A DNA stretch of 64,000 nucleotides from Acidobacteriota bacterium (lineage in GTDB: Bacteria; Acidobacteriota; Terriglobia; Bryobacterales; Bryobacteraceae): contig JACPNQ010000043.1 in NCBI GenBank assembly GCA_016185425.1, forward strand, positions 1-64,000, written 5' to 3'. The notes beneath the pieces were generated by a model that was not told the DNA's origin, ran no database searches, and was given only the letters and a program-made list of their open reading frames with translations. Below are positions 49,370 through 58,143 of the stretch, one piece after another. The translations under genes were made by a program, and so were the position numbers. Every line of letters begins with the position of its first letter. Position 1 is the first letter of the stretch.

Positions 49370-51499
49370 CTACTTCCTCAGCCCCGCCCCCAGCGACTCC
49401 CGAATCCTCGCCAGCAAAAACCGCCGCTCCATCGTCCGATCCAACCGCAGCACACTCTCCGGCCGCAGCCCCGCGCCCTCAATCTCCCCCGCGCTCCTCG
49501 ACGTCGCAAACAACGTACGAATGGCCGGCACCCTCTCGCGCACCGCCTCCGCCAGCCCTGTCCCGGTCATCCGCGGTAATGTAATATCGCACACCAGGAG
49601 ATGAATCATCGCTGTTGCCTTGTGCGCAATCTCCAACGCCTGCAGTCCGCTCCGCGCCTCCAGCACCGTATAACCGGCCGACTCCAACGCATCCCGCAGC
49701 CGCCGCCGCTCCACATCGGTCTCCATTGCCAACAACACCGTCTCGTCCCCCTGCAACAGCTCCTCCGCAGGCGGTTCCGGCTTCTCTCGGGTCTGGTCCG
49801 GCGCCAAGGGTAGGAAAATGCGGAATGTCGATCCGTACTTCGGCGCCGAATGCACCACAATCGACCCCTCCGCCTGCCGCACAATCCCGTACACCATCGC
49901 CAGCCCCATCCCGTTGGAAACCGGTGCCTGTTTCGTCGTGTAAAACGGCTCAAATATATGAGGTAATGTCTCCGGTGCAATCCCGGCGCCGGTATCCATT
50001 ACCGAAATCGTCACGTACTCGCCCGGCCCAAGCGGAGGCCGCGCGTCTAGTCGCGTACGGTTCAACACCCGCACCCCCGTCTGAACCTGCAGCGTCCCGC
50101 CGTTCGGCATCGCCTCTTTCGCATTCGCCGCCAAGTGCATCAGGCACTCTTCCATGAGCAGCGAATCCGCCATCGCCAATGGCAAATCCGTTTCCAGTGA
50201 CAAATCGACGTGAATCCTATCTCCCGCCATAACCCGCACCAGGCGCTCTACATTCCGAACGATCTCGTTGAAGTTCACTGGCCGTATATTTCGCGGCTGA
50301 TTGCCGCTGAAAGTGAGCAGTTGACGGGTCAACGATGCCCCGCGGTCGCTGGCCCGCTTTATCTCTTCGATATCGTTCCGTACCGGATCGCGCTCTTCCA
50401 GGTTCACCAGCGCCAATCCCGAATACCCTGTGATCGCCGTCAGCAGATTATTGAAGTCGTGCGCAATTCCACCCGCAAGCCGTCCAGCCGCCGTCAATGA
50501 TTGCGTCTCCCGCTGCCGCTCCTCGGCTTGCACTGAGTTAGTGACGTCCGCCCCGGTGCTCACCACGTGCGTCAACCGGCCGAACTCATCCCGCAGTGCG
50601 CTGTGTGTCCACGCAATCGTTCGCGTCGTGTTGTCCCGCAGACACCATATGCTCTGGCTCCGCGACGGGAACTCGCCTGCCAAAATGTCCAGCATCTCCT
50701 TCTCGGCCTGTTCCATATCCGCGGGAGCTGCCACTGCCTGCCAGATATATTGCCCCCGCAGTTCCCCTTCGGAAAACTGTGTCAGGTCTTCGCATGTCCG
50801 GTTGAATCGTACCAGCCGCCCGTCGTGATCCACCACAACCAGCAGCGATGGCAGGTAGTCGATCAACGCCGACGCGAACCGGCGTTGGCCGTCGATCTCC
50901 TGTTCCGCGCGGTTCCGGTCTGACCGGTCCCGCACAACCACGCTAAAGCGCTTCTCCGTCATCAGAACGTTCTGGCCGCCCATCTCGCTCAACACTAAGT
51001 CCAGCGGAAACCGCGACCCCGATTTCTTGATCCCAATCAGCTCACGCCCGTCGGCGGCATGAATATAATTCGATCGCTTCCGCCCCATCGCCGGCGGCGG
51101 TATCAATGCCGAAATACTCTTCCCTCGCAGCTCCGAAAGCGCGTAGCCGAATAGCTTCTCCGCCGATGGATTCGTGTTCAATATCTCGCCCGATTCTTCG
51201 ATTACAAAGATCGCGTCCCGCGCCGAGTTCACAATCTCCGACGCGCCCGGAATGACCAACGCCGCTGGAATCGGCGTCGCCTTCGCCTTTCGCGTCATCC
51301 AAAGTGCAATCACCGCGGCAAACAGAAGGACCACTGCGCAACCGAGAGTGATATTCAACGCCGTAACGCTCTTCGAAGACACCGGTGCAGCCACCGATGC
51401 CGTAGCCGAAATTGCCAATGTAGCCGCGAAACTGCCGACGCGGTACCCAAGTGATGAACTAAGGTGTTTGGGGGGCATTGTGGGGTATTCGCCTGTCAT
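49370..51499 (-). CDS. PAS-domain hybrid sensor histidine kinase
   Basis: About 709 residues from ATG 51499 (a TTG at 51526 is possible). One transmembrane segment about 48-68 (ALNITLGCAVVLLFAAVIALW). Two PAS domains (about 85-195: DAIFVIEESGEILNTNPSAEKLFGY; about 210-330: LPSLLVVVDHDGRLVRFNRTCEDLT). HisKA with GRLAGGIAHDFNNLLTAITGYS, ATPase N-box LAANAKEAM, MDTGAGI and GMGLAMVYGIV. C-terminal receiver has Asp in CDITLPRMTG but lacks the usual Lys-Pro (VLRLDRTMERR). Membrane-bound sensor; signal unknown. Confidence 0.9.
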   Translation of the reverse strand: MTGEYPTMPPKHLSSSLGYRVGSFAATLAISATASVAAPVSSKSVTALNITLGCAVVLLFAAVIALWMTRKAKATPIPAALVIPGASEIVNSARDAIFVIEESGEILNTNPSAEKLFGYALSELRGKSISALIPPPAMGRKRSNYIHAADGRELIGIKKSGSRFPLDLVLSEMGGQNVLMTEKRFSVVVRDRSDRNRAEQEIDGQRRFASALIDYLPSLLVVVDHDGRLVRFNRTCEDLTQFSEGELRGQYIWQAVAAPADMEQAEKEMLDILAGEFPSRSQSIWCLRDNTTRTIAWTHSALRDEFGRLTHVVSTGADVTNSVQAEERQRETQSLTAAGRLAGGIAHDFNNLLTAITGYSGLALVNLEERDPVRNDIEEIKRASDRGASLTRQLLTFSGNQPRNIRPVNFNEIVRNVERLVRVMAGDRIHVDLSLETDLPLAMADSLLMEECLMHLAANAKEAMPNGGTLQVQTGVRVLNRTRLDARPPLGPGEYVTISVMDTGAGIAPETLPHIFEPFYTTKQAPVSNGMGLAMVYGIVRQAEGSIVVHSAPKYGSTFRIFLPLAPDQTREKPEPPAEELLQGDETVLLAMETDVERRRLRDALESAGYTVLEARSGLQALEIAHKATAMIHLLVCDITLPRMTGTGLAEAVRERVPAIRTLFATSRSAGEIEGAGLRPESVLRLDRTMERRFLLARIRESLGAGLRK

Positions 51500-51636
51500 C
51501 CTAGCGAAATAATAGGACTTGGGCAATGCTGGGCCAGCCGATCCGTACTACCGGCGCCGGGAAGAAAGTAATGGGCTGCGCTGGTACTTTGTGAACACTT
51601 TCTCCCTGTCACAATAGAAGAGAGCAGAGGAGCGAA

Positions 51637-52131
51637 ATGGCAGATTCTTTTGTAGTACGTCCGGCCACCCCCGCTGACGCCGAGCTTATCCTTCAGATGA
51701 TCCGGGAGATGGCGACCGCCGAGCAGCGCCAGGATAAGGTCACCATCACCCGCCCGTCCCTCGAACGTAACGTCTTTGGAGAACGCCCCATCGCCGAGGT
51801 CTTTCTGGGTTACTGGGACGACGACCCCGTGGCCTATCTCATGACCCAGGCCCGTTTTTCAAGCTACGCAGGCGACCCTATCCTTTACATAGAAGACACG
51901 TTCGTTCGCGCTCGCGCCCAAGGCCGCGGGCTCGGCAAGAAACTCATGGCCTATGCCGCCGCGTTGGCCCAGAAACGCGGCTGTAGCGTCATGCAGTGGA
52001 CGGTTGGCGAATGGAACACTACCGCCCAAGCCTTCTGCGAACGCCTTGGTGGTGTCCGGGATAACGGCCGAGTTCACTACCAAATGGAAGGCCGCGCCAT
52101 CGCCACTCTCGCCTCCGAATCGCCCCGCTAG
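51637..52131 (+). CDS. GNAT-family N-acetyltransferase
   Basis: 164 residues, AGGAG upstream of the ATG. GNAT acetyl-CoA motif ARAQGRGLGKKLMAYAAALAQKRGC near 90-114, preceded by DPILYIEDTFVRARA and followed by WTVGEWNTTAQAFCERLG. Resembles diamine/amino-acid acetyltransferases. Substrate unknown. Confidence 0.88.
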   Translation: MADSFVVRPATPADAELILQMIREMATAEQRQDKVTITRPSLERNVFGERPIAEVFLGYWDDDPVAYLMTQARFSSYAGDPILYIEDTFVRARAQGRGLGKKLMAYAAALAQKRGCSVMQWTVGEWNTTAQAFCERLGGVRDNGRVHYQMEGRAIATLASESPR

Positions 52132-52144
52132 AGGAATCCACGCA

Positions 52145-52176
52145 GTTTCCACAGCAATCCACAGGCTTTTCCACAG
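52145..52176. promoter_or_regulatory. cluster of DnaA-box-like sites
   Basis: Three TCCACAG cores at 52148, 52158 and 52170. TTTTCCACA at 52167-52175 fits the DnaA-box consensus TTWTNCACA exactly; the other two have one to three mismatches. The cluster lies 44 bases upstream of the RNase J start. Confidence 0.35.
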
Positions 52177-52219
52177 ACCGGATACCCGGAAAATGTTAAC
52201 CTGAAAGAAGTTAGGCACG

Positions 52220-53887
52220 ATGTCGGACAAAAAACTGCAAGTGATCCCCCTGGGCGGACTCGGTGAGTTCGGAATGAATTCGATGGCCATCCGCTACGGG
52301 GACGACATCGTCGTCGTCGATGCCGGCATGATGTTCCCGGACGCTGAGCTCCTCGGCGTCGATATCGTCACGCCCGATTTCTCGTATCTGCGTGAAAACA
52401 AGGATATGGTGCGCGGGCTGCTCCTTACCCACGGCCACGAAGACCACATCGGCGGTGTCCCCTTCCTGCTCGCCGACGTCAACACCCCGGTTTACGGCAC
52501 CGCCTTTACCCTCGCGCTGGTCGAGCGGCGCCTCGAAGAGCACAACATGATCGACCAAGTGCAGCTCAACGAGGTGCAGCCGGGCGACCGAATTCATCTC
52601 GGCCCCTTCGAAGTCGAATTCATCCACGTCACACACTCCACCGCCTCCTGCGTTGCGCTCGCAATCACTACTCCACTCGGGGTCATCATCCACACCGGCG
52701 ATTTCAAGGTCGATCCCACCCCGCTCGACGGCCGCCCCTTCGATTTGCACACCTTCGCCGAATACGGCAAACGCGGTGTCCTGCTCCTGCTCTCGGACTC
52801 CACCAATGTCGATCGCGCCGGCTATTCGGAAAGCGAACGCTCGGTGGGCCCGCGCCTGGAAGACATCATGCTCCGCTCGGAGCGCCGCGTCGTCGTCTCC
52901 TGCTTCAGCTCCTCCGTCCACCGCCTGCAGATGATCTTCGATCTCGCCCAGAAATCCGGACGCAAAGTCGGCCTCCTCGGCCGCAGCATGTTGTCGGTCA
53001 CGGAAATAGCCCATCAACTCGGCCTGCTCCATGTCCACGACAACCTGCTTCTCCGCCCACAGGACATCCAGCTCGCCGACCCTTCGAAAGTCTGCGTCCT
53101 CGTCTCCGGCACTCAGGGCGAGCCAATGAGCGCCCTCTCTCGTGTCGCCGTCGATAATCACAAGCATCTCAAGCTGGAAAAGGGCGACACCGTGGTTCTC
53201 AGCGCTCGCATGATCCCCGGCAACGAAAAGCCGATCATGCGCATGATCAACCACGTTGCACGCCGCGGAGCCAAGATCATCTTCGGACAATCCACCCCGC
53301 CCATCCACGTCTCCGGCCATGGCTATTCCGAAGAGCTCCGCCTCATCCTGAACCTCGTCCGGCCCAAATACTTCGTCCCTGTTCACGGGGAATACTGGCA
53401 GCTCTCCCGCCACGCGCAACTCGCTAAGCATCTGCGTGACCACGGCCTGGAAGCGTCGTTCCTTATGGAAACCGGCGAGACTCTGGAGATTGACAAGAAC
53501 GGAGCCCGCAAAGGCGAGCGCGTCACCGTCGGCCGTGTCTGCATCGACTCCGGCTCCATCGACGAAGTCGTCGAAGATCTCGTCATCCGCGATCGCCGTC
53601 ATCTCTCCGAAGACGGTTTCGTCATGCCCATCATCGCCATCGACAAGTCGACCGGCCGGCCCGAAGGTTTCCCGGAAATCGTCAGTCGGGGCTTTCTGTC
53701 GGAAGACAACAAAGAGATCCTCGCCGAGGCGCGCAAAGTCGTCTCCCGAACTCTGGAAACCTCGAGCCAGGAAGAACGTGGCGACTGGGGCGTCATGCAG
53801 GAAAAAATCCGCGCCGACCTCAAACGCTACCTCACCAAACAAACCGCGCGGCGTCCGTTGATCATGCCAGTTATCCTGGAAGTATGA
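52220..53887 (+). CDS. rnj: ribonuclease J
   Basis: 555 residues, normal for RNase J, a metallo-beta-lactamase-fold 5'-3' exo/endoribonuclease that replaces RNase E in many bacteria. Zinc motif THGHEDHIGG at about 70-79, HVTHSTASCVALAI, IIHTGDFKVDPTP, beta-CASP features SDSTNVDRAGYSESE and VSGTQGEPMSALSR, and the C-terminal VHGEYWQLSRHAQLAKHLRDHG. A DnaA-box-like cluster precedes it. The following gene overlaps its stop (ATGA). Confidence 0.95.
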   Translation: MSDKKLQVIPLGGLGEFGMNSMAIRYGDDIVVVDAGMMFPDAELLGVDIVTPDFSYLRENKDMVRGLLLTHGHEDHIGGVPFLLADVNTPVYGTAFTLALVERRLEEHNMIDQVQLNEVQPGDRIHLGPFEVEFIHVTHSTASCVALAITTPLGVIIHTGDFKVDPTPLDGRPFDLHTFAEYGKRGVLLLLSDSTNVDRAGYSESERSVGPRLEDIMLRSERRVVVSCFSSSVHRLQMIFDLAQKSGRKVGLLGRSMLSVTEIAHQLGLLHVHDNLLLRPQDIQLADPSKVCVLVSGTQGEPMSALSRVAVDNHKHLKLEKGDTVVLSARMIPGNEKPIMRMINHVARRGAKIIFGQSTPPIHVSGHGYSEELRLILNLVRPKYFVPVHGEYWQLSRHAQLAKHLRDHGLEASFLMETGETLEIDKNGARKGERVTVGRVCIDSGSIDEVVEDLVIRDRRHLSEDGFVMPIIAIDKSTGRPEGFPEIVSRGFLSEDNKEILAEARKVVSRTLETSSQEERGDWGVMQEKIRADLKRYLTKQTARRPLIMPVILEV

Positions 53888-55197
53888 CGTTTGAGGATGC
53901 CTCCGGCTACGCCGGGGAGGCCGAGCGGCTGGAAAAGCCGTCGACCCCTGAAGAAGTGTCCGCAATCCTGGCGGAAGCCTCGAAATCCGGCACTCCGGTC
54001 ACTGTGCTCGGCGCTGGAACCGGTGTAACCGGCGGCGCTGTCCCCAAGGGCGGCTTGGTGCTTTCCCTGGAACGGTTCCGGCGTCTCGATATCGGCCAGG
54101 GCGAAGCCCGCGCGGGCGCTGGCCTCCTGCTCCACGAACTGCAATCCGCCGCCCGGAAAGCTGGCCAGTTTTACGCGCCTGATCCCACGCACAACGCCGC
54201 CGCGCTCGGGGGTACGATCGCCAATAACGCCAGCGGCTCGCGCAGCTTCCGGTACGGCCCGACACGCCGCCATCTGAAGTCGTTGCTCTGTGTCTTCGCC
54301 GACGGCACCATCCGCGAGCTCCCGCGCGGCGAACGCCTCGATTTCCCCGTTACGCCGGTTCATCGCCCCGAAACGACCAAGCATCAGGCGGGCTACCAGC
54401 TCGCTGACAACATGGAATGGGTCGATCTGATTTGTGGCAGCGAAGGCACGCTGGCCGTAGTTGTCGAGGCGACGTTTAACTTGCTGCCGGCTCCCGGCGA
54501 ACGGTTGAGCGGCGTTGTTTTCTTCCCGGCCGAAGGCCAGGCAATGGATGCCATCGACGCCTGGCGCGGCGTCCCTGAGCTATGCATGTTGGAATACGTC
54601 GACGAAGCCTCTTTGCGATTAATCGACGGCCCCAAAGCCGGCGCGGCGCTCTTGATTGAACAGGAGCACCCTGATGAGGACGCCTGGCTCTCGCGTATGG
54701 AAGAAACCGGGGCGCTCGAAGAAGAGTCGTGGTTTGGGACCGCCGAGCCGGATCGCGAGCGGTTCCGCAAGTTCCGCCATGCGCTCCCTGAGAAAGTGAA
54801 CGACACCGTACGCAAGCGCGGCTACATGAAGATGGGGACCGACTACGCTGTGCCGATCGCTCGACACCGCGACATGCTCGCCCACTACCGCGAGTCGCTG
54901 AACGCATACCCCGGCGATGGCGTCGTCTACGGCCATGTTGGCGACGGACACCTGCACGTCAACCTGATGCCTGCCAACGACGCCGAGAAGGATCAGGCCT
55001 GGGAGATGATGCACACGTGGGCCGCGCAGGCAGTGGCGCTGGGTGGAACGGTCGGCGCGGAGCACGGTCTCGGCAAGCGCAAAGCGCACTTGCTGAAGTT
55101 GATGTACTCGCCGGAAGAGATCGAGTCGATGATGGCCGTGAAACGCCGCCTGGACCCCGCGTGGATCCTGGGGCGCGGCAATCTCTTTCCTGTTTAG
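53884..55197 (+). CDS. FAD-binding oxidoreductase, GlcD/D-lactate dehydrogenase-like
   Basis: 437 residues. FAD_binding_4 domain with VLGAGTGVTGGAVPKGGLVLSL (about 40-62) and PTHNAALGGTIANNASGSRSFRYG-type motif (about 100-125); C-terminal FAD-oxidase domain with YGHVGDGHLHVNLMP and GGTVGAEHGLGKRKAHLL. Likely oxidises a 2-hydroxy acid such as glycolate or D-lactate. Four-base overlap with RNase J suggests translational coupling, an uncommon pairing. Overlaps the convergent gene by four bases. Confidence 0.92.
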   Translation: MTFEDASGYAGEAERLEKPSTPEEVSAILAEASKSGTPVTVLGAGTGVTGGAVPKGGLVLSLERFRRLDIGQGEARAGAGLLLHELQSAARKAGQFYAPDPTHNAAALGGTIANNASGSRSFRYGPTRRHLKSLLCVFADGTIRELPRGERLDFPVTPVHRPETTKHQAGYQLADNMEWVDLICGSEGTLAVVVEATFNLLPAPGERLSGVVFFPAEGQAMDAIDAWRGVPELCMLEYVDEASLRLIDGPKAGAALLIEQEHPDEDAWLSRMEETGALEEESWFGTAEPDRERFRKFRHALPEKVNDTVRKRGYMKMGTDYAVPIARHRDMLAHYRESLNAYPGDGVVYGHVGDGHLHVNLMPANDAEKDQAWEMMHTWAAQAVALGGTVGAEHGLGKRKAHLLKLMYSPEEIESMMAVKRRLDPAWILGRGNLFPV

Positions 55198-55802
55198 GCG
55201 ATCTTAGTCATCCAAATTTCAAACTCGCGATCGACGTATCCCCACTCCGGATTAATCGTCGTATCCCGAAGCGCGGTGACTAACTTCCGAAATGCTTCTT
55301 CGTCTGACGCCCGGAACTCGAAGTAAGTAATAAAATCGAACGCCGTCTCCAAACCTCGCGAATAAAACAATCGGCGGTGAATCCGCGGCACATATGGCTC
55401 GCCAATCTTGGTGTGCCGAGGCTCCGTCGGAGAGGTATGGAAATGCGATTTGCGTTCCGCCTCTGGCAATGCCCACCAGGCATCGGTTTTCCCAATCGGA
55501 ATAATCACCGCAAGCACCGGCTCCCCACCAACCGCCAGAGCCTTCATCCCATTCGCTGCCGAAGTCGGCGCGTCGGATGAGGTGTACATCGGAGCCCCCG
55601 TTACGCCACGGAGCATGATGTCGGCCGAAGCAGCCACGGCCGCCTCCGTTTCCAACTTCAAGAACTCCCAACCGGGCTCCGGCAGCCGCGGCGCCGGCCC
55701 CGCGACAACGTTCGCGGTATCGACCCGGTACCGGTTCCGCCGCTCCCCCTCCAACGCCGGAATCTCAATCAACGCCGGCCCTCCAACAAACAAACACTCC
55801 AT
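55194..55802 (-). CDS. chlorite-dismutase-like protein
   Basis: 202 residues from ATG 55802, right after GGAGGGGG. C-terminal half DAWWALPEAERKSHFHTSP, YVPRIHRRLFYSRGLETAFDFITYFEFRASDEEAFRKLVTALRDT resembles the heme-binding domain of the chlorite dismutase/HemQ superfamily (short dimeric type). N-terminal half is a second ferredoxin-like repeat. Candidate heme ligands are His in HTKIGEPYVPRIH. Actual activity (chlorite, heme decarboxylation or none) cannot be told. Confidence 0.65.
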   Translation of the reverse strand: MECLFVGGPALIEIPALEGERRNRYRVDTANVVAGPAPRLPEPGWEFLKLETEAAVAASADIMLRGVTGAPMYTSSDAPTSAANGMKALAVGGEPVLAVIIPIGKTDAWWALPEAERKSHFHTSPTEPRHTKIGEPYVPRIHRRLFYSRGLETAFDFITYFEFRASDEEAFRKLVTALRDTTINPEWGYVDREFEIWMTKIA

Positions 55803-55926
55803 TCCCCCTCCAAATAGTGACGCAACCCCTCTGGCACCGCTTAGTACTATACAGCCGGCTAACCGATTCAGCATCCATTACTTACGCCGGAATCCGCAGC
55901 CGAAAAAGGACCCTACCCCCGGCACC

Positions 55927-56889
55927 CTACCCTATTTGCGCCGGCACTCGGAACGTCTCGATCTCCGTCAGTTCCTCCGGCGATAAGCGGAACGTCGACG
56001 CACCCTTTACGCCCGCTAATTGCGCCGGTGAACGCAGACCTACAATCGCCGCCGTCACCTCTGGACGCCGCAGCGCCCACGCAATCGCCACTTCACCCGG
56101 CGTCCGCCCATGCCGCGCCCCAATCTCCCGCAATAACTCTACCAACGCCAAATTCTTCGTTAACAACGGCTCCTGAAAATTCGGCGTTCGCTGCCGGAAG
56201 TCGTCGGCTGGCATCTCCGCAATCCGCTCCCGCGTCATCTTCCCGCTCAACAATCCCGACTTCATCGGCGAGTACACCAGCGTGCCGATATCGTTCTCAC
56301 CACAATACGGGAGTATCTCAGCCTCAATCTCGGGCGACACCAAGCTATAGGGCGGCTGCAACGAAGTAATTGGCGCGATCGGCGCCACACGCTGCATCTG
56401 CGACCGCGAGAAGTTCGACAGACCAATCCATCGCACTTTTCCCTCGGCCTTCAACTCTGCCATCGCCTTCCATCCCTCTTCAATATCCTCATCCGGTTCT
56501 GGCCAGTGAATTTGGTAGAGATCGATCGTTTCCATATCCAGCCGCCGCAAACTGTCTTCGCACTCCTTTTTCACCGACGCCGCCTTCAGCCGCTTACCAA
56601 TCTGCCGGTTCTCATCCCAAACGCGCGCGCACTTCGTGAACACATAGGGCTTGTCGGTCCGCTCTTTCACAGCTTTGCCGACAACAATTTCAGCGTGCCC
56701 CAATCCGTACACAGCCGCCGTATCGATCCAGTTCCAGCCCTCATCGAGCGCCGCGTGAACCGCCAACACTGAATCGGCGTCGTCTTGCGGCCCCCAGCCG
56801 AACGCCCAGTTGCCGCCACCCATCGCCCACGCGCCTACACCCAAGGGAGTAATGTGCAGATCGCTGTTGCCAAGTCGTCTCCGTTGCAT
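55927..56889 (-). CDS. aldo/keto reductase
   Basis: 320 residues. AKR TIM barrel: RRLGNSDLHITPLGVGAWAMGGG, DTAAVYGLGHAE (catalytic Asp/Tyr region), YVFTKCAR (Lys), DLYQIHWPEPD (His), SPMKSGLLSGKMT and the NADPH-binding AIVGLRSPAQLAGVKGAS. Typical of AKR11/12-like soluble oxidoreductases. Substrate unknown. Confidence 0.92.
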   Translation of the reverse strand: MQRRRLGNSDLHITPLGVGAWAMGGGNWAFGWGPQDDADSVLAVHAALDEGWNWIDTAAVYGLGHAEIVVGKAVKERTDKPYVFTKCARVWDENRQIGKRLKAASVKKECEDSLRRLDMETIDLYQIHWPEPDEDIEEGWKAMAELKAEGKVRWIGLSNFSRSQMQRVAPIAPITSLQPPYSLVSPEIEAEILPYCGENDIGTLVYSPMKSGLLSGKMTRERIAEMPADDFRQRTPNFQEPLLTKNLALVELLREIGARHGRTPGEVAIAWALRRPEVTAAIVGLRSPAQLAGVKGASTFRLSPEELTEIETFRVPAQIG

Positions 56890-56940
56890 CGTTCCATTCT
56901 AATAATCTCCGCGCTTGCCGATAGGAAGAGTCGACGCGAA

Positions 56941-58137
56941 TCAGTGCACGGTGCGAGTCTTTCGATTCATGTAATCCATCAAGAGATACTGGCCAAGTGT
57001 ATGAGGAGTAGTGAAATAGGCCTTGCCGCGGCAGAGCTCGGTCACCTTCTGCACGAAGTTCACCAAGTCATAGTTTGTAGCCAGCATGAATGTGTTGATT
57101 AGAATGCCCTGGCGTTTGCAGCGGCTGACTTCATCGAGCGTCCGCGAAATCACCAACGGGTCCAGCCCGAACGGATTCTTATAGATCTGACCATTGTCCA
57201 GTGTGAGGGCGGATGGCTTTCCGTCGGTAATCATGATGATCTGCTTCATGTCCTTCTTTTCCTGCTGAAGGATGCGCTGCGCAAGAATCAGGCCATCGCG
57301 AGTGTTGGTGTGATACGGCCCGACCTGCACGCGCGCCAACTCCCCGAGCCGCATCTCCTCAGCCGAGTCGTGGAACAGAACCAGACGCAGCGAGTCGCCG
57401 GGGTACTGTGTGCGGATGAGATGAGCGAGCGCGAGCGCGACGCGCTTCGCCGGCGTGAACCGGTCTTCGCCATAGAGGATCATGCTGTGCGAACAATCAA
57501 GCAGGAGCACCGTCGCGCAACTGCTCTGGTATTCACTCTGATGGACGTGGAGGTCCTCGTATTCGAGGCTCACCACACCGTTCTTCACACCATTGCGGCG
57601 CACAGCGCTGAAGAGTGTCTCATTGACATCGAGATTGAGTGTGTCGCCGAACTCGTACTGCTTCGATGCGCCGGAGGCTTCGACACCGGTAGCCATGTCG
57701 CGCGTGTCGTGGGCTCCAAAGCTGGAGCGGCCGAGCGAGCCGAGTAGATCCTTGAGCGTCTTATAGCCCAGGAAATCGAGCGCTTTATCCGTCGTTTCGA
57801 CGCGGATTTCGCCGTCGGCGTCGCCGCCACTCCCAGGTCCCTGCGGCGGTTCGGTCAGATAGCCCTCGGTCATGAGCTTTTCGAGGAGCCTCTCGACGAG
57901 CGCTTCGACCTGATCCGGGCTAAGCTTGCGGTACTCCTCCTGCGGAATGAGATCGCCGTCTTCGAGCGCACGGCGAATGGCCTCGCGCAGCATGTCGAGC
58001 GTGTTCTCCTCGTACGGATAGCCGTACGGATCCTGGAATCCGCTCTGCAGAAAGTAGTTCGACAAGGCCCGCATGAGGTCTTCGGCGGAGATGCCAAAGT
58101 CGTCTTCCTGGAATTGGGAGTAGCGGATCCAGCGCAT
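56941..58137 (-). CDS. VWA-domain protein of a MoxR/VWA pair
   Basis: 398 residues. N-terminal helical region (1-190), then a von Willebrand A domain from about 205 with MIDAS motif DCSHSM, threonine in TNTRDG and MITDGKPSA aspartate. N-terminal sequence DDFGISAEDLMRALSNYFLQSGFQDPYGYPYE is typical of VWA proteins found with MoxR-like ATPases. The AAA+ gene lies six bases upstream on the same strand. Such pairs act as metal-insertion or complex-assembly chaperones. Confidence 0.85.
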   Translation of the reverse strand: MRWIRYSQFQEDDFGISAEDLMRALSNYFLQSGFQDPYGYPYEENTLDMLREAIRRALEDGDLIPQEEYRKLSPDQVEALVERLLEKLMTEGYLTEPPQGPGSGGDADGEIRVETTDKALDFLGYKTLKDLLGSLGRSSFGAHDTRDMATGVEASGASKQYEFGDTLNLDVNETLFSAVRRNGVKNGVVSLEYEDLHVHQSEYQSSCATVLLLDCSHSMILYGEDRFTPAKRVALALAHLIRTQYPGDSLRLVLFHDSAEEMRLGELARVQVGPYHTNTRDGLILAQRILQQEKKDMKQIIMITDGKPSALTLDNGQIYKNPFGLDPLVISRTLDEVSRCKRQGILINTFMLATNYDLVNFVQKVTELCRGKAYFTTPHTLGQYLLMDYMNRKTRTVH

Positions 58138-58143
58138 AGAACC

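Noticed and set aside
52145..52176. Chromosomal replication origin
   Set aside because: Only three weak boxes, no AT-rich unwinding region, no dnaA or dnaN, and the strand bias does not change sign here.
52211..53965. 584-codon open frame antisense to RNase J
   Set aside because: Mirror-frame artefact; Asp/Glu/Val/Phe-biased composition without any domain, while RNase J is complete on the other strand.
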